64,000 nucleotides of DNA from a bacterium (GTDB lineage Bacteria > Planctomycetota > JAFGQW01): the NCBI GenBank assembly GCA_030426805.1, contig JAUHXU010000006.1, positions 1-64,000 of the forward strand, given 5' to 3'. The position numbers and the translations under genes are program-made. Positions 29,703 through 39,574 of the stretch are shown here, piece after piece (positions within the stretch are counted from its first letter, which is position 1; each line of letters opens with the position of its first letter). The notes beneath the pieces are model-generated. The model was not told where the DNA came from and ran no database searches. It was given only the letters and a program-made list of their open reading frames with translations.

Positions 29703-30425
29703 TCAGACGAGCAGCGCGGCGCCGTCGGTCGGAAGCGCGCGAACGGTGCCGTCCGGCGCGATGATCGCGCTTCGCCCCGCGGAGGCCAAGCCGCCCGAGG
29801 GGCCGCCGTAGTTCGCGAACGCGACGGTCATGCCGTGACGCATCGCTCGGTCGCGCAGCCGGTGCATCGCCTCGTCGAACTCGGCCGGGATCACGAACAT
29901 CGACGCGAGGTAGATCGTCGCGCCGCGCTCGGCGGCGTGCGCCGCGTGCGCCGGACGTCCGACGTCGGCACAGATCGCGACCGCGGCCCGTGCGCTGCCC
30001 ACGGCGATCAGCGGGTCGTCGTCGCCGGGCGCGAACACGCTCGGTTCCGGCGGCGGCACGGCGCCGCCGGGGTTCACGTCCGCCGGGAACGCGCCCAGGG
30101 TGCGCTTCGTGTAGCGGTCGACACCGTCGGGGCGCACGATCCACGCGCCGATGTGCAACGCGTCGCGACCGCGCACCGGTGCGCCGACGACGAGCGTGAT
30201 TGCCCGCGCCCGCGCGACCGCGACGAGCGGGGCGAGTCGCGTGTCGCCTTCGGTGAACGCGAGGCGATCGGCCTGATCCAACTCGTATCCGGTGAGCGAC
30301 AGCTCCGGAAACACGACGACCGTCGCGCCGCGATCGGCCGCATCCTCCGCGAGGCCGACGTGCTCCGCGACGTTCGCGGCGACGTCGCCCGCTCGCGGCA
30401 CCGTCTGTGCGCATGCGATCGTCAT
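29703..30425 (-). CDS. Carbon-nitrogen hydrolase (nitrilase superfamily)
   Basis: 240 residues. The Glu-Lys-Cys triad is visible: FPELSLTGYE (Glu), RYTKRTLG (Lys) and VAICADVG (Cys). An acidic PSVFAPGDDD loop lies between. Such enzymes hydrolyse amides or nitriles (for example omega-amidase or N-carbamoyl amidase types); the substrate cannot be told. ATG overlaps the stop of the upstream glycosyltransferase by 4 bases, so it is the last gene of a three-gene minus-strand operon. Cytosolic. Confidence 0.9.
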   Translation of the reverse strand: MTIACAQTVPRAGDVAANVAEHVGLAEDAADRGATVVVFPELSLTGYELDQADRLAFTEGDTRLAPLVAVARARAITLVVGAPVRGRDALHIGAWIVRPDGVDRYTKRTLGAFPADVNPGGAVPPPEPSVFAPGDDDPLIAVGSARAAVAICADVGRPAHAAHAAERGATIYLASMFVIPAEFDEAMHRLRDRAMRHGMTVAFANYGGPSGGLASAGRSAIIAPDGTVRALPTDGAALLV

Positions 30426-31555
30426 CGTTGCTCCGCGACCGTCCCGTAGAGCCCCTCGATCCGCCGGATCCACCGCGTCGAGCCGTGCCGCTCTTCGACG
30501 AAGGCCCGCCCGGCGCGCCCGATGCGCTCCCGGAGCGTCGCGTCGGCGAGCAGTCGCCCGATGTAGCGCGCGAGCGTCTCGTGGTCGCGCACCGGAAACA
30601 GGAATCCGGTCGCACCGTCCTCGATCAGGTCGGCGCACCCGGACACGTCCGGCCCGATCGCGACCTTGCCGAGCGCCATGCCCTCGACCAGCGCGTATGG
30701 CAGGCCCTCCCACAAACTCGCGAGCACGTTCAGGTCGAAGCCGGCGATCACGTCCCGGATATCCTCGCGGTAGCCGAGGAAGTCGACCGAGTCGACGATG
30801 CCGAGCCGTTCCGCCATGCGCTCGGCCGGCCGCTGCAACTCGCCGTCGCCGACGAACACGAAGCGCGTGTTCGGGTGATCCTGCAGCACGAGCCGGGCCG
30901 CCTCGAGGAACGTGAACGGGTCCTTCGGCGGGCTGAGTCGTCCGACCATTCCGACCACGAGCGGGCGTGCCGCGTCGGTCGCTGCGGCCTCGGGTCGAAA
31001 CGCCTCGGTGTCGACGGCATTCGGAATGATGCTCACGCGCTCCGGCGTCGCGAGGTCGAGTTCGACGATCTGGGCGCCCTCGCGCGGCGCGGTCGCGACG
31101 ATGCGGCTCGTCAGCCGGCCGAGCGCGCGCTCGAGGCGGATGTGCGTGCGCCGCTTCCACCACGACAGCCCGTAGTTGAAGTAGAACCCGTGCGGCGTGT
31201 AGAGGACCGCGGGCACCCGCGCGATGCGCGCCGCGAGGCGCCCGATCAGACCCGCCTTCGCTGCGTGGCAGTGCACGAGGTCGTAGTCGCCGGTGCGGAG
31301 CACGCGCAGGATGCGTCGGAGCGCGCGCAGGTCGTCGAACAGGTGGAACGAGCGCCGGATCTGCAGCGTCTCGACGTGCACCCCGTCGTCGCGGAGTCGG
31401 CGGACGAACGCCGCGTCCGGCTCGTCGTTGGTCGCGACGTGCACCTCGAAGCGGTCGCGGTCGATCAGCCGCGACAGCAACTCGACGTGGCGCGCGGCGC
31501 CCCCGGTCGTCGGCCGGATGAACTCGAGGACGCGCAGTCGACGCGATTCGCTCAT
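30422..31555 (-). CDS. Glycosyltransferase family 4
   Basis: 377 residues with the GT-B layout: GGAARHVELLSRLI at the N-terminus, the HCHAAKAGLIGRL and TPHGFYFNYG acceptor region, SIIPNAVDTEAF, VVGMVGRLSPPKDP and the donor motif SLWEGLPYALVEGMALG (EX7E). It resembles polysaccharide or lipooligosaccharide glycosyltransferases. It overlaps both neighbours by 4 bases and is likely translated with them to build a cell-surface glycan. Confidence 0.9.
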   Translation of the reverse strand: MSESRRLRVLEFIRPTTGGAARHVELLSRLIDRDRFEVHVATNDEPDAAFVRRLRDDGVHVETLQIRRSFHLFDDLRALRRILRVLRTGDYDLVHCHAAKAGLIGRLAARIARVPAVLYTPHGFYFNYGLSWWKRRTHIRLERALGRLTSRIVATAPREGAQIVELDLATPERVSIIPNAVDTEAFRPEAAATDAARPLVVGMVGRLSPPKDPFTFLEAARLVLQDHPNTRFVFVGDGELQRPAERMAERLGIVDSVDFLGYREDIRDVIAGFDLNVLASLWEGLPYALVEGMALGKVAIGPDVSGCADLIEDGATGFLFPVRDHETLARYIGRLLADATLRERIGRAGRAFVEERHGSTRWIRRIEGLYGTVAEQR

Positions 31556-32655
31556 GCGATCACCCGTTCGTAGACGGCCGCGGTCTCGTCGGTCATGCGA
31601 TCGAGAGAGAAGCGCTCGGCGAGCCGTGCGGTTGCGGCGGAGACACGTCGCGCGGTCGCGGCCGGGTCGCGGACGACGTCGAGCATCCCGTCGGCGAGCG
31701 CGTCGGCATCCCCGGCCGGGATGAGCCGACCGGTCACGCCGTCGTCGACGACTTCCGGAATGCCGCCGACGCGCGTCGCGATCACCGGGCATGCTTGCGC
31801 CATCGCTTCGAGCAGGACGATCCCGAATCCCTCCCAGTTCGACGGCAGCACGAACGCGTCGAGCGCGGCGAGGATCGCGTCGACGTCGTCGCGTCGGCCG
31901 GCGAAGCGCACGACGTCGGTGAGGCCGAGGCGATCGCGCATCGCTTCGAGCGCAGCGCGGTCCTCGCCGTCCCCGACGACGACGACCCGCATCCGCGGTG
32001 CTTCACGCACGGCGCGCGCGGTCGCGTCGAGCAGCGTCGCGATGCCCTTCTGTTCGGTCAACCGCGCGACGGTGCCGAACACGAGCGCGTCGGCCGGCAG
32101 ATCGAACGCGGTGGCGAGGTCGAGCGGTGCCGCGCGTTCGCCGATCGCGATGCCGTGGTGAATGCGCACGAGCTTGTCGGCCGGGAAGCCGGCGCGCTCG
32201 ACGAAGAAGCGACTGACCGCGTCGGAGATCGTGACGATCGCGCGCGCCCGCCGCGCGACGAGCCGGCCGAGCGCACCGATCGGGCGCCGCAGCAGATACT
32301 GGTCTTCGTTGTGCTTGTGGCAGACGACCGGGATGCCGGTGCCGAACGCCGCTGCCGCGCCGTAGGTGTCGGCTTTGAACAGGTGCGTCGCGATCACGTC
32401 CGGGCGGAGCGTGCGGATCAATCGCCGTGTTCGCCGCAGGCAGCGCCAGTCCGCCCGGCCGCGGATCCCGAGCGCGTGCACCGGGACGCCGATCGCCGCG
32501 AAGCGCGACGCGAGCCCGCCGCCGCCTTTGAAGTAGCCGACGTGCGAATCGAAGCGGCCGCCGAGCCGTTCGGTGAGCGCGAGCAGCATGTGCTCGGCGC
32601 CGCCCGGGTCGAGCGTCGTGATGAGTTGGAGGAGCCGAGGCGGGCGATTTCGCAC
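31552..32655 (-). CDS. Glycosyltransferase family 4
   Basis: 367 residues, GTG start. LDPGGAEHMLLALTERL is the classical N-terminal loop; CHKHNEDQYL, IHHGIAIGE, GTVARLTEQKG and SNWEGFGIVLLEAMA (EX7E) complete the GT4 set. First gene of the minus operon, transcribed away from the sigma54 activator at 32832. Acts at the inner face of the membrane on a lipid-linked or nucleotide-sugar acceptor; specificity unknown. Confidence 0.9.
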   Translation of the reverse strand: MRNRPPRLLQLITTLDPGGAEHMLLALTERLGGRFDSHVGYFKGGGGLASRFAAIGVPVHALGIRGRADWRCLRRTRRLIRTLRPDVIATHLFKADTYGAAAAFGTGIPVVCHKHNEDQYLLRRPIGALGRLVARRARAIVTISDAVSRFFVERAGFPADKLVRIHHGIAIGERAAPLDLATAFDLPADALVFGTVARLTEQKGIATLLDATARAVREAPRMRVVVVGDGEDRAALEAMRDRLGLTDVVRFAGRRDDVDAILAALDAFVLPSNWEGFGIVLLEAMAQACPVIATRVGGIPEVVDDGVTGRLIPAGDADALADGMLDVVRDPAATARRVSAATARLAERFSLDRMTDETAAVYERVIA

Positions 32656-32831
32656 GATTTCCGACGTCTCGGGTTCAAACCGACCGGAACGACCGGTAAA
32701 CTTCCAGCGGGCACCCAGTCGCCGATGGAATCTAAACCACTGCGATAAAACGGGATAAGGCGTTCATGGGTGCCGGTGGGGCCGCACGGGAATAGTGCGG
32801 CATTCGAGTCTCGTCGTCAACCGGAGGTGCC
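32656..32831. promoter_or_regulatory. Divergent promoter region
   Basis: 176 bases between the glycosyltransferase operon and the sigma54 activator. It contains TCTAAACCACTGCGATAAAA (32731-32750), which recurs with few changes at 51990-52007. AACCGGAGGTGCC precedes the GTG at 32832. Confidence 0.5.
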
Positions 32832-34784
32832 GTGACGTCACCGACGAAGCCGGCCGGCGCCAAGGCGGCCGTGCCGATCAGCCTGATCGTGCTCGAGGAA
32901 GACGAGCGCACCGTCGTGCCGATCGACGGGGACGTCGCGACGATCGGCCGTAGCCACGAGAACACGGTCACGATCCGCGACCCGCGCTCGTCGCGCTTTC
33001 ACTGCCGGCTCGAGCGCATCGGCGGCAAATACGAACTCGTCGACGTCGGCAGCCAGAACGGCACCTACTTGAACGGCCAGATCGTCAGCCGTCGCGTGAT
33101 GCGCGAGGGCGACTTGATCGAGATCGGCAACGTCAAGATCTACTTCGGCTCGGAGAAGCGCCCGCGGGCGGCCTCCCCGACCGAAGACGCGACGCGCGAC
33201 CTGTCGCGGCTGACGAGCGAGCGCGCCGGGCTGCTGCGCATGCACGAGGTCGCCCGCGCGCTCAACGCCGAGCTGAACCTCGAACGGCTGCTCGAGTTGA
33301 TCGTCGACGCATCGATCGAGCTGACCCAGGCCGCCCGCGGCTACCTGCTGCTCGCGCGATCGAGTGGGCTCGAGATCGAGGTCGCGCGCAACTTCGGCCG
33401 CGGCTCGGTCGAACCCGACGATGCACAGCTCAGTCGGTCGATCGCGCGCCAGGTGATCGCGTCCGGCGAGCCGTTGCTGACCGTCGACGCGGGCGAGGAC
33501 TCGCGGTTGTCCGCGGCGCAAAGCGTCAGCGAACTCGGCCTGCGCAGCGTGCTGTGCGTGCCGGTTCGCGCACAGAATACGGTCGTCGGCGCGCTCTACC
33601 TCGACGACCGCGTCAAGCGCGGGATCTTCTCCGAGGAGGACAAGGTCAACCTCGAGGTGCTCTCCGCGCACGCCGGCGTCGCGATCCGCAACGCGGATCT
33701 CGTCGCCGAGCAGGTCGAGAAGAGCCGCCGCATCGAAGAGCTGAACCGCGAGCTGCGCGACCGCGTCGAGACGCAGGAGGTCGAACTGTCGCAGGTGCGC
33801 GCGGTGCTCCGTCGCAACCAGGTCGAGCTCGAACACAAGTACGACTACCACAACATCATCGGCACGAGCCGCGCGATGCGCGAGGTCTTCAAGCTGCTCG
33901 ACAAGGTGATCGAGTCCGAGGTGCCGGTGCTGATCGGGGGCGAGAGCGGCACCGGCAAGGAGCTGATCGCGCGCGCGATCCACTTCAACGGTCCTCGCAA
34001 GGGCGCGACCTTCGTGTCGGAGAACTGTGCGGCGATTCCCGACACGATCCTCGAGAGCGAGCTGTTCGGGTATCGGCGCGGTGCGTTCACCGGTGCGGAC
34101 AAGGACAAGAAGGGGCTCTTCGAGCTCGCGTCCGGCGGCACGCTCTTCCTCGACGAGGTCGGCGAGATGCCGGTCTCGATGCAGAAGAAGCTCCTGCGCG
34201 TGCTGCAGGAGAAGGAGATCCGGCCGCTCGGCGCGAAGGAGCCGATCCCGATCGACGTCCGACTGATCTCCGCATCGAACCGCGACCTGCACGACATGGT
34301 CGACACCGGCGACTTCCGCGAAGATCTCTACTACCGCATCAAGGTGATCGGACTCGTCTTGCCGCCGCTTCGCGAGCGGCGCGAGGACATCCCGGCGCTG
34401 CTCGATCACTTCCTCGGCGCCTACGGCCAGAAGATGGGCAAGGCTGAACTCTCCTACGACGGGGAGGTCCTGACGCGGTTGATGGGGTACGACTGGCCCG
34501 GCAACGTGCGCGAACTGGAGAACGAGGTGCGTCGTGTCGTCGCGCTCGCCGAGGAGCGGATCACGGTCGACCTGTTCAGCGAGCACGTCCAGGCGCGCGG
34601 GCCGCGCGGCGAGGCGAGCCCCGAGGGCGTACGGAGTCTGCCGGCGCTCGTCGAGGAGACCGAGAAGCGCGAGATCCGCAAGGCGTTGGAGCAGGCCGCC
34701 GGGAACAAGACCCGGGCGGCGCAATTGCTCGCGGTCAGTCGGTTCACGCTGCAGCGCAAGCTCGAGAAATACCACATGGGGTAG
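32832..34784 (+). CDS. Sigma54-dependent transcription activator with FHA and GAF domains
   Basis: 650 residues. FHA domain about 18-108 (IGRSHENTVTIRDPRSSRFH, SQNGTYLNG), GAF about 145-295, coiled linker, AAA+ about 345-570 with Walker A GESGTGKE (near 370), GAFTGA (near 417, the sigma54 contact), Walker B LFLDEVGEM and arginine finger region, then a Fis-type HTH (KTRAAQLLAVSRFTLQRKL). FHA input binds phosphothreonine, so a Ser/Thr kinase such as the one at 36412 may control it. The GTG start has a strong GGAGGT. Confidence 0.93.
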   Translation: MTSPTKPAGAKAAVPISLIVLEEDERTVVPIDGDVATIGRSHENTVTIRDPRSSRFHCRLERIGGKYELVDVGSQNGTYLNGQIVSRRVMREGDLIEIGNVKIYFGSEKRPRAASPTEDATRDLSRLTSERAGLLRMHEVARALNAELNLERLLELIVDASIELTQAARGYLLLARSSGLEIEVARNFGRGSVEPDDAQLSRSIARQVIASGEPLLTVDAGEDSRLSAAQSVSELGLRSVLCVPVRAQNTVVGALYLDDRVKRGIFSEEDKVNLEVLSAHAGVAIRNADLVAEQVEKSRRIEELNRELRDRVETQEVELSQVRAVLRRNQVELEHKYDYHNIIGTSRAMREVFKLLDKVIESEVPVLIGGESGTGKELIARAIHFNGPRKGATFVSENCAAIPDTILESELFGYRRGAFTGADKDKKGLFELASGGTLFLDEVGEMPVSMQKKLLRVLQEKEIRPLGAKEPIPIDVRLISASNRDLHDMVDTGDFREDLYYRIKVIGLVLPPLRERREDIPALLDHFLGAYGQKMGKAELSYDGEVLTRLMGYDWPGNVRELENEVRRVVALAEERITVDLFSEHVQARGPRGEASPEGVRSLPALVEETEKREIRKALEQAAGNKTRAAQLLAVSRFTLQRKLEKYHMG

Positions 34785-34871
34785 CGCCCCACGCGGGTTT
34801 CCCCCGGCTGTTACAATGGCGGCTCAATCACTGGACGACCCGATCCCACCTCGGAGGTCAGAAGGCCCGAG

Positions 34872-36431
34872 ATGACTTCGCTTCTGTATCGCGCGCCCGT
34901 GCGCGTCGCCATCGTTTTCGCCGTCGTTGCCCTCGTCGTCACGAGCATGGCGCGCTCCGCGCGCGCCGACGAGATCGTGCTCCGCGGCGGGGGAACCGTC
35001 GAGGGCAAGATCCTCGAAGAGACCCCGGCCGCCGTGAAGATCAAGACGCGCTTCGGCGTGCAGACGTATCCGCGCGCGAAGATCGTCAAGGTCGTCTACA
35101 AGAAGACGCGCCGCGAGGAGTTCGACGAGCGCTTCGCGAAGGTCGACAAGAAGGACGCGGCCGCACTGATGGCGCTGGCGGAGTGGGCGCGCGAACAGGG
35201 GCTCACCCGCGAGCGCAAGACCGTGTTGCGCGCGGTGATCGCGGCCGATCCCGAGCACGTCGCTGCGCACAAGGCGCTCGGCCACGTTCGCGTCGACGGC
35301 GAGTGGATGTCGAAGCAGGACGCCGCGCGGGCGAAGGCCGACCGTGAAGCCGCCGACAAGCGCGCCAAGGGCATGGTCCGCTACAAGGGCGAGTGGGTCA
35401 CGCGCGAGGAGATGGAGGCGCGCGAGAAGGGCTGGGTGAAGGTCGGCGACAAGTGGTTGCCGCTGGAGGAAGCGAATCGGGCGCGCGGGCTCGTCAAGAT
35501 CGGCGAGGAATGGGTCCCGGCCGAGGAGGCCGACGCGCGTCGGGCCGCGCTCGAGCTGCAAGGGGCACTCGGCGTCGAACTGGTCGCCGCGGCGACGAAG
35601 AACTTCCGCGTGTTCTCGCAGTTCGACAAGGAGCATGCACAGCAGGTCGCCGAGGCGTGCGAGAAGGTGCTCACCGCGATCAACGAGAAGATGGGCTATC
35701 GCGGTCGCGGTGCGCCGCCGCAGACGCCGTATCCGGTCTACCTGTTCAAGACCTCGAAGCCGTATCGCCTGTTCGTCGACCGCATGGCGAAGCAGACGCG
35801 GCAGAGCCAGGCGTGGGCCAAGCACGCGAAGAAGAACCAGGGGTTCTGGATCTACCGCCCCCCGATCAACTGCGACTTTCTCGGGCACCGGCGCCAACCC
35901 GACGTGATCCACGGCGTCGTGTTCAATCAGGGGTGGCTCTGCCTCGAGCAGATGTCGGGTGCGTTCACCTACCCGCCGAACTGGCTGTCCGTCGGGATGG
36001 GCATGTGGGCGGAGATGCAGGCGCTCGGCTCGTCGAAGAGCACCGCGTCGACGTTCGGCTACGGCAAGAAGAAGGCGGCGAAGGACCGCTGGAGCAAGAG
36101 CGAGCTGTGGAAAGAGGCGCTCAAGGTCGCCGTCGGCGAGCATCGTGATACGCCGCTGGACTCGCTGCTGCTGAAGGGGCTCAACGAACTCGAGCGCGGT
36201 GACCTGCCGAAGTGCTGGAGTGTGGTCGACTGGCTGATCGAGACGCGGCCGGCGGAGTTCCGCAAGTACGCGCAGCGCGTGCGCCGCGAGTTCCCGTCGT
36301 GCACCGAGCACGAGTCGGTGAGTCCAAAGAAGATCCGCGATGCGGATGCCCGCGCGTTCGAGCACGCATTCGGCAAGACCCCGGGAGAGATCGACGCCGA
36401 GTGGCGTGCCTATGTGTCCGCCAACTACTGA
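34872..36431 (+). CDS. Secreted protein of unknown function with WVxxEE repeats
   Basis: 519 residues. A signal peptide (about 1-32, ending ARSARA) is followed by a small domain DEIVLRGGGTVEGKILEE and several copies of a short W/V-rich unit (GEWVTREEMEA, DKWLPLEEANRA, EEWVPAEEADA), then a domain with HRRQPDVIHGVVFNQG that could be peptidase-like but lacks a clear catalytic motif. I associate this layout with Planctomycetota. Sits in a plus-strand run between the activator and the kinase. Confidence 0.8.
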   Translation: MTSLLYRAPVRVAIVFAVVALVVTSMARSARADEIVLRGGGTVEGKILEETPAAVKIKTRFGVQTYPRAKIVKVVYKKTRREEFDERFAKVDKKDAAALMALAEWAREQGLTRERKTVLRAVIAADPEHVAAHKALGHVRVDGEWMSKQDAARAKADREAADKRAKGMVRYKGEWVTREEMEAREKGWVKVGDKWLPLEEANRARGLVKIGEEWVPAEEADARRAALELQGALGVELVAAATKNFRVFSQFDKEHAQQVAEACEKVLTAINEKMGYRGRGAPPQTPYPVYLFKTSKPYRLFVDRMAKQTRQSQAWAKHAKKNQGFWIYRPPINCDFLGHRRQPDVIHGVVFNQGWLCLEQMSGAFTYPPNWLSVGMGMWAEMQALGSSKSTASTFGYGKKKAAKDRWSKSELWKEALKVAVGEHRDTPLDSLLLKGLNELERGDLPKCWSVVDWLIETRPAEFRKYAQRVRREFPSCTEHESVSPKKIRDADARAFEHAFGKTPGEIDAEWRAYVSANY

Positions 36432-39400
36432 GCCGATTCCCGACAACGGCCCGTATCCCGCGATCGAGGGCTACCGGATCGAGGGGATCCTCGGTGAAGG
36501 GGCCGTCGGCCGGGTTTACCGCGCCCGCCGGATCGATACCGGTGTCTCGGTCGCGCTGAAGGTCCTGCACGTCGTCGGCGCCAAGCGTCGCAAGCACATC
36601 GCACGCCTCGTGAAGGAGGGGCGGGTGATGTCGCGGTTGAACCACCCCGGCATCGTCAAGGGCATCGACGTCGGCGAGAGCGGGGGTCTCTACTTCATCG
36701 CGATGGAGCTCGTCGAGGGCTCGAGCATCCGCGACCTGCTCGAGAAGGGGCGGATCTTCAGCGAACGCGAGGCGATCGACTTCGCCGTGCGCGTCGTCAA
36801 GGCGCTCGACCACGCACACCGACAGGGCGTCGTGCACCGCGACATCAAGCCGGCGAACTTGATGCTGACGAACGACGGCAAGGTGAAGGTGACGGATCTC
36901 GGCCTCGCCAAGGACGCGATCGACCTGAGCCTGACGCGAAGCGACGCGACCGTCGGGACGCCGCAGTACATCGCACCGGAGCAGGCGCGCGACTCGCAAT
37001 CGGTCGACCACCGCAGCGACATGTTCTCCCTCGGCGCGACGCTCTACCACATGGTCACCGGCTCGCCGCCGTTCGGCGGCGAATCGCTCGCCGAGATCAT
37101 CACGCAGGTCCTCTACGAGCGCGAGCTGCCCCCGGAGAAGATCAACCCGGCGTTGTCCGCGCCGTTCTCGAAACTCCTCGGCCGGCTGCTCGCGAAGCGG
37201 CCGGAGGATCGCTACGAGAGCTACCGCGACCTGCTCGTCGACATCGAGCGCGTGCGGACCGGCCGCGACATCGCGGCACCACCGCCCGGACCCGCGCCAC
37301 CGCGTCGCGTCTCGCCGTGGCAGATCATCGTGCCGGTCGCGGCGGTCGTGATCGTCGTCGTGTTCATCGCGCTTCGGTCGCGGACCAACAAGACACCGGT
37401 GGACCCGACGCCGACCCCGGTGACCGAGAAGGACCCGAAGCCCGCGCCCCCCGATCCGGCGGTCGAGGCGGAGCGGCGTCGGCTTCGTCGGCTGATGAAC
37501 CTGCAGAACCGACTGCTCGCGTCGGTCGCGCGCGGCGACGTCCGTGGCGCGCTCTCGGCACTCGACGAGGAGCGGCCGCTCTACACCGGCGTCCGCGAGC
37601 AGGAGCAGTTCGCGGGTATCGAGGGGCGCGTCAAATCCGAGATCCGCCAGCGCGTGCGAAAGCAACTGTTCGAGGCGTGGGCGCCGGTGCAGCGCGATGC
37701 GGACGCGGCGCTCGGGCGCCCGCCCGGCCCCGGCATCCTCGCGGCGGTGCGCGCGGGGCTCTCGGCGTTCGAGGCGAAGCTCCAGGACGTCCCGACGTTT
37801 CTGGACGAGTCGATGCGTGCGGAGTTCGGTGACCGGATCGCCGCCGTGCGATTGCGGGCGAAGCGGACCGCATCGACGTGGGCGGCGGACGCGATCCGCG
37901 ACGCGCGCGAATACGCCGATGCCCTGTCGTTCGTCGCGGCCGAGGAGGCGATCGCGCGACTGGAGCGCTGGGAGGTGGGGCTCTACGCGAGCGACCACGT
38001 CGCGGCCCGCGACGACGCGATCGCCCACATCGCGGCGAGGCGCGCGATCGCACGGGCGAGCTTCGAGGAAGACTACAGTCGGTTCTGGACGCAGTTCGAG
38101 CGCGCGCTCGCGTCGGCACGATACGCCGATGCGGCCGGTGCGCTCGATCGTTTCCACGAGCGCACGACGCGGTGGCAGCAGGAGGCGCCGCGCGAGTCGG
38201 CCGACGTGGTGCGCTACATCGCGTCGGATCGTGGAGACCTCGCCGCCGTGCTCGCGATCTGGCGCAAGACCGTCGATGCGCTCGTCGTGCTCCAGGGGCG
38301 TGGCGGGACCGACTCGCTCGCGTTCGGCGCCGAGGCGAGCCGCAAGCGCGTCGTCGCGATCGACAATGCGCAGCGCGCGTGGCCCGAGGAGATCGTCCTC
38401 CGGGTCGCACTCCCCGGCGGGCGACAGCTCGAACACGCGCTCACCGCGCTCAACCCGGAGGATGCGGTGCGCCTCGCGCGTCGCGCCGATCCGTCGATCC
38501 AGGCGCGTTGGATCGGCTTGTTCTACTACTTCCTGTCGCGTCGCCCCGACCTGTCGCTCGAACGCGCGCGCACCTACCTGATGCGCGCCCGCCGCGAGCT
38601 CTCCTCGCCGGACGATCCCTACCGCGCGCGCATCGACGACTGGACGCGCGTGCTGAACCAGACCGCGCAACAGCGCGTCAAGACCGTCGAGGCGATGCAC
38701 GATCGGGCGCTCGCGCACTACCGCGCGTGGGCGTTCAAGAAGGCGGCCGACGTGTGGACCGAGATTCGCGCGACCTATGCGGACGTCTACCGCGACAGGG
38801 CGGACTTCTACGCCGCGCACCTCGCCCGCGCCGAGAAGGCGATTCCGCTCGAGGCGATCGCGCGCCGGTTCCCGGGGGCGGACCGCGAACACCTCGATCA
38901 GCGCCACCCGCTGGCGTTCCGGCTACGCTGGTCGTTCGGCGCCGACACCGACCTCAGCGGACTGCGGTTCGCGTGGGAGAGCTGGCAGAAGACGCGGGTC
39001 GGGCTCGCCCGTGTCGCCGGCAAGGACCTGCACCACCGCACGAAGCAACTCGGCTTTCCGGTGTCGTGGGGCCTGCGGGTTCCGATTCGCCTCAATCACT
39101 CGCACGACGTGCGACTGAAGGTCCGTGTGCGGACCGACCCCAACACCGTGATGAGCCTGCTGTGCGTCTCGTTGGGCGGGTGTATCGTCGGCGTCGCGAA
39201 CCTCGACGGCTTCGAGGACCTCGCCGGCATTCCGCCGCAGTTCCGCAACCAGCTCAACCTGTGGACCGAGTCCCGCGCCGACGCGCGTCGCGACGTGATG
39301 CGGTCCTTCTCGTCGAAGCTCGTGCTCCGCTCGGTCGGCACGGTGCCGAAGCGACTGCGACTCGACTACCGCTTGCGGCTCGGTCAGCAGCACGAGTTGG

Positions 39401-39567
39401 GGCTCGCGATCACCGACAAGGGCCGTCGCTTCCTCTTCGAGGCCGACGGCCGGGAGCGTCACAAGCTGCGTGACAACCGGCTCCCGGACGTCGACTTCGC
39501 CGAGGTGCGCTGCTGGAGCGCCCCGATCACGATCGAAGCGATCGAGATCGAGGGCGTCGCACGCTGA
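36412..39567 (+). CDS. Membrane-anchored Ser/Thr protein kinase
   Basis: 1051 residues. Kinase domain about 18-285: LGEGAVGRVYRA (Gly loop), VALKVLHV (Lys), HRDIKPANLM (catalytic loop), DLGLAK (metal site, DLG instead of DFG), GTPQYIAPEQ. A single membrane helix (IIVPVAAVVIVVVFIAL) lies near 305-322 and a long C-terminal region, about 700 residues, would be extracytoplasmic; its end looks like a beta-rich ligand-binding domain. ATG overlaps the upstream gene by 20 bases. PASTA repeats are absent. Confidence 0.92.
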   Translation: MCPPTTEPIPDNGPYPAIEGYRIEGILGEGAVGRVYRARRIDTGVSVALKVLHVVGAKRRKHIARLVKEGRVMSRLNHPGIVKGIDVGESGGLYFIAMELVEGSSIRDLLEKGRIFSEREAIDFAVRVVKALDHAHRQGVVHRDIKPANLMLTNDGKVKVTDLGLAKDAIDLSLTRSDATVGTPQYIAPEQARDSQSVDHRSDMFSLGATLYHMVTGSPPFGGESLAEIITQVLYERELPPEKINPALSAPFSKLLGRLLAKRPEDRYESYRDLLVDIERVRTGRDIAAPPPGPAPPRRVSPWQIIVPVAAVVIVVVFIALRSRTNKTPVDPTPTPVTEKDPKPAPPDPAVEAERRRLRRLMNLQNRLLASVARGDVRGALSALDEERPLYTGVREQEQFAGIEGRVKSEIRQRVRKQLFEAWAPVQRDADAALGRPPGPGILAAVRAGLSAFEAKLQDVPTFLDESMRAEFGDRIAAVRLRAKRTASTWAADAIRDAREYADALSFVAAEEAIARLERWEVGLYASDHVAARDDAIAHIAARRAIARASFEEDYSRFWTQFERALASARYADAAGALDRFHERTTRWQQEAPRESADVVRYIASDRGDLAAVLAIWRKTVDALVVLQGRGGTDSLAFGAEASRKRVVAIDNAQRAWPEEIVLRVALPGGRQLEHALTALNPEDAVRLARRADPSIQARWIGLFYYFLSRRPDLSLERARTYLMRARRELSSPDDPYRARIDDWTRVLNQTAQQRVKTVEAMHDRALAHYRAWAFKKAADVWTEIRATYADVYRDRADFYAAHLARAEKAIPLEAIARRFPGADREHLDQRHPLAFRLRWSFGADTDLSGLRFAWESWQKTRVGLARVAGKDLHHRTKQLGFPVSWGLRVPIRLNHSHDVRLKVRVRTDPNTVMSLLCVSLGGCIVGVANLDGFEDLAGIPPQFRNQLNLWTESRADARRDVMRSFSSKLVLRSVGTVPKRLRLDYRLRLGQQHELGLAITDKGRRFLFEADGRERHKLRDNRLPDVDFAEVRCWSAPITIEAIEIEGVAR

Positions 39568-39574
39568 ACGACGG

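Noticed and set aside
32838..34775. 645-codon minus-strand frame opposite the FHA-GAF-sigma54 gene
   Set aside because: Mirror of a gene with clear domains; composition (Leu/Asp/Arg/His) typical of antisense frames in GC-rich DNA.
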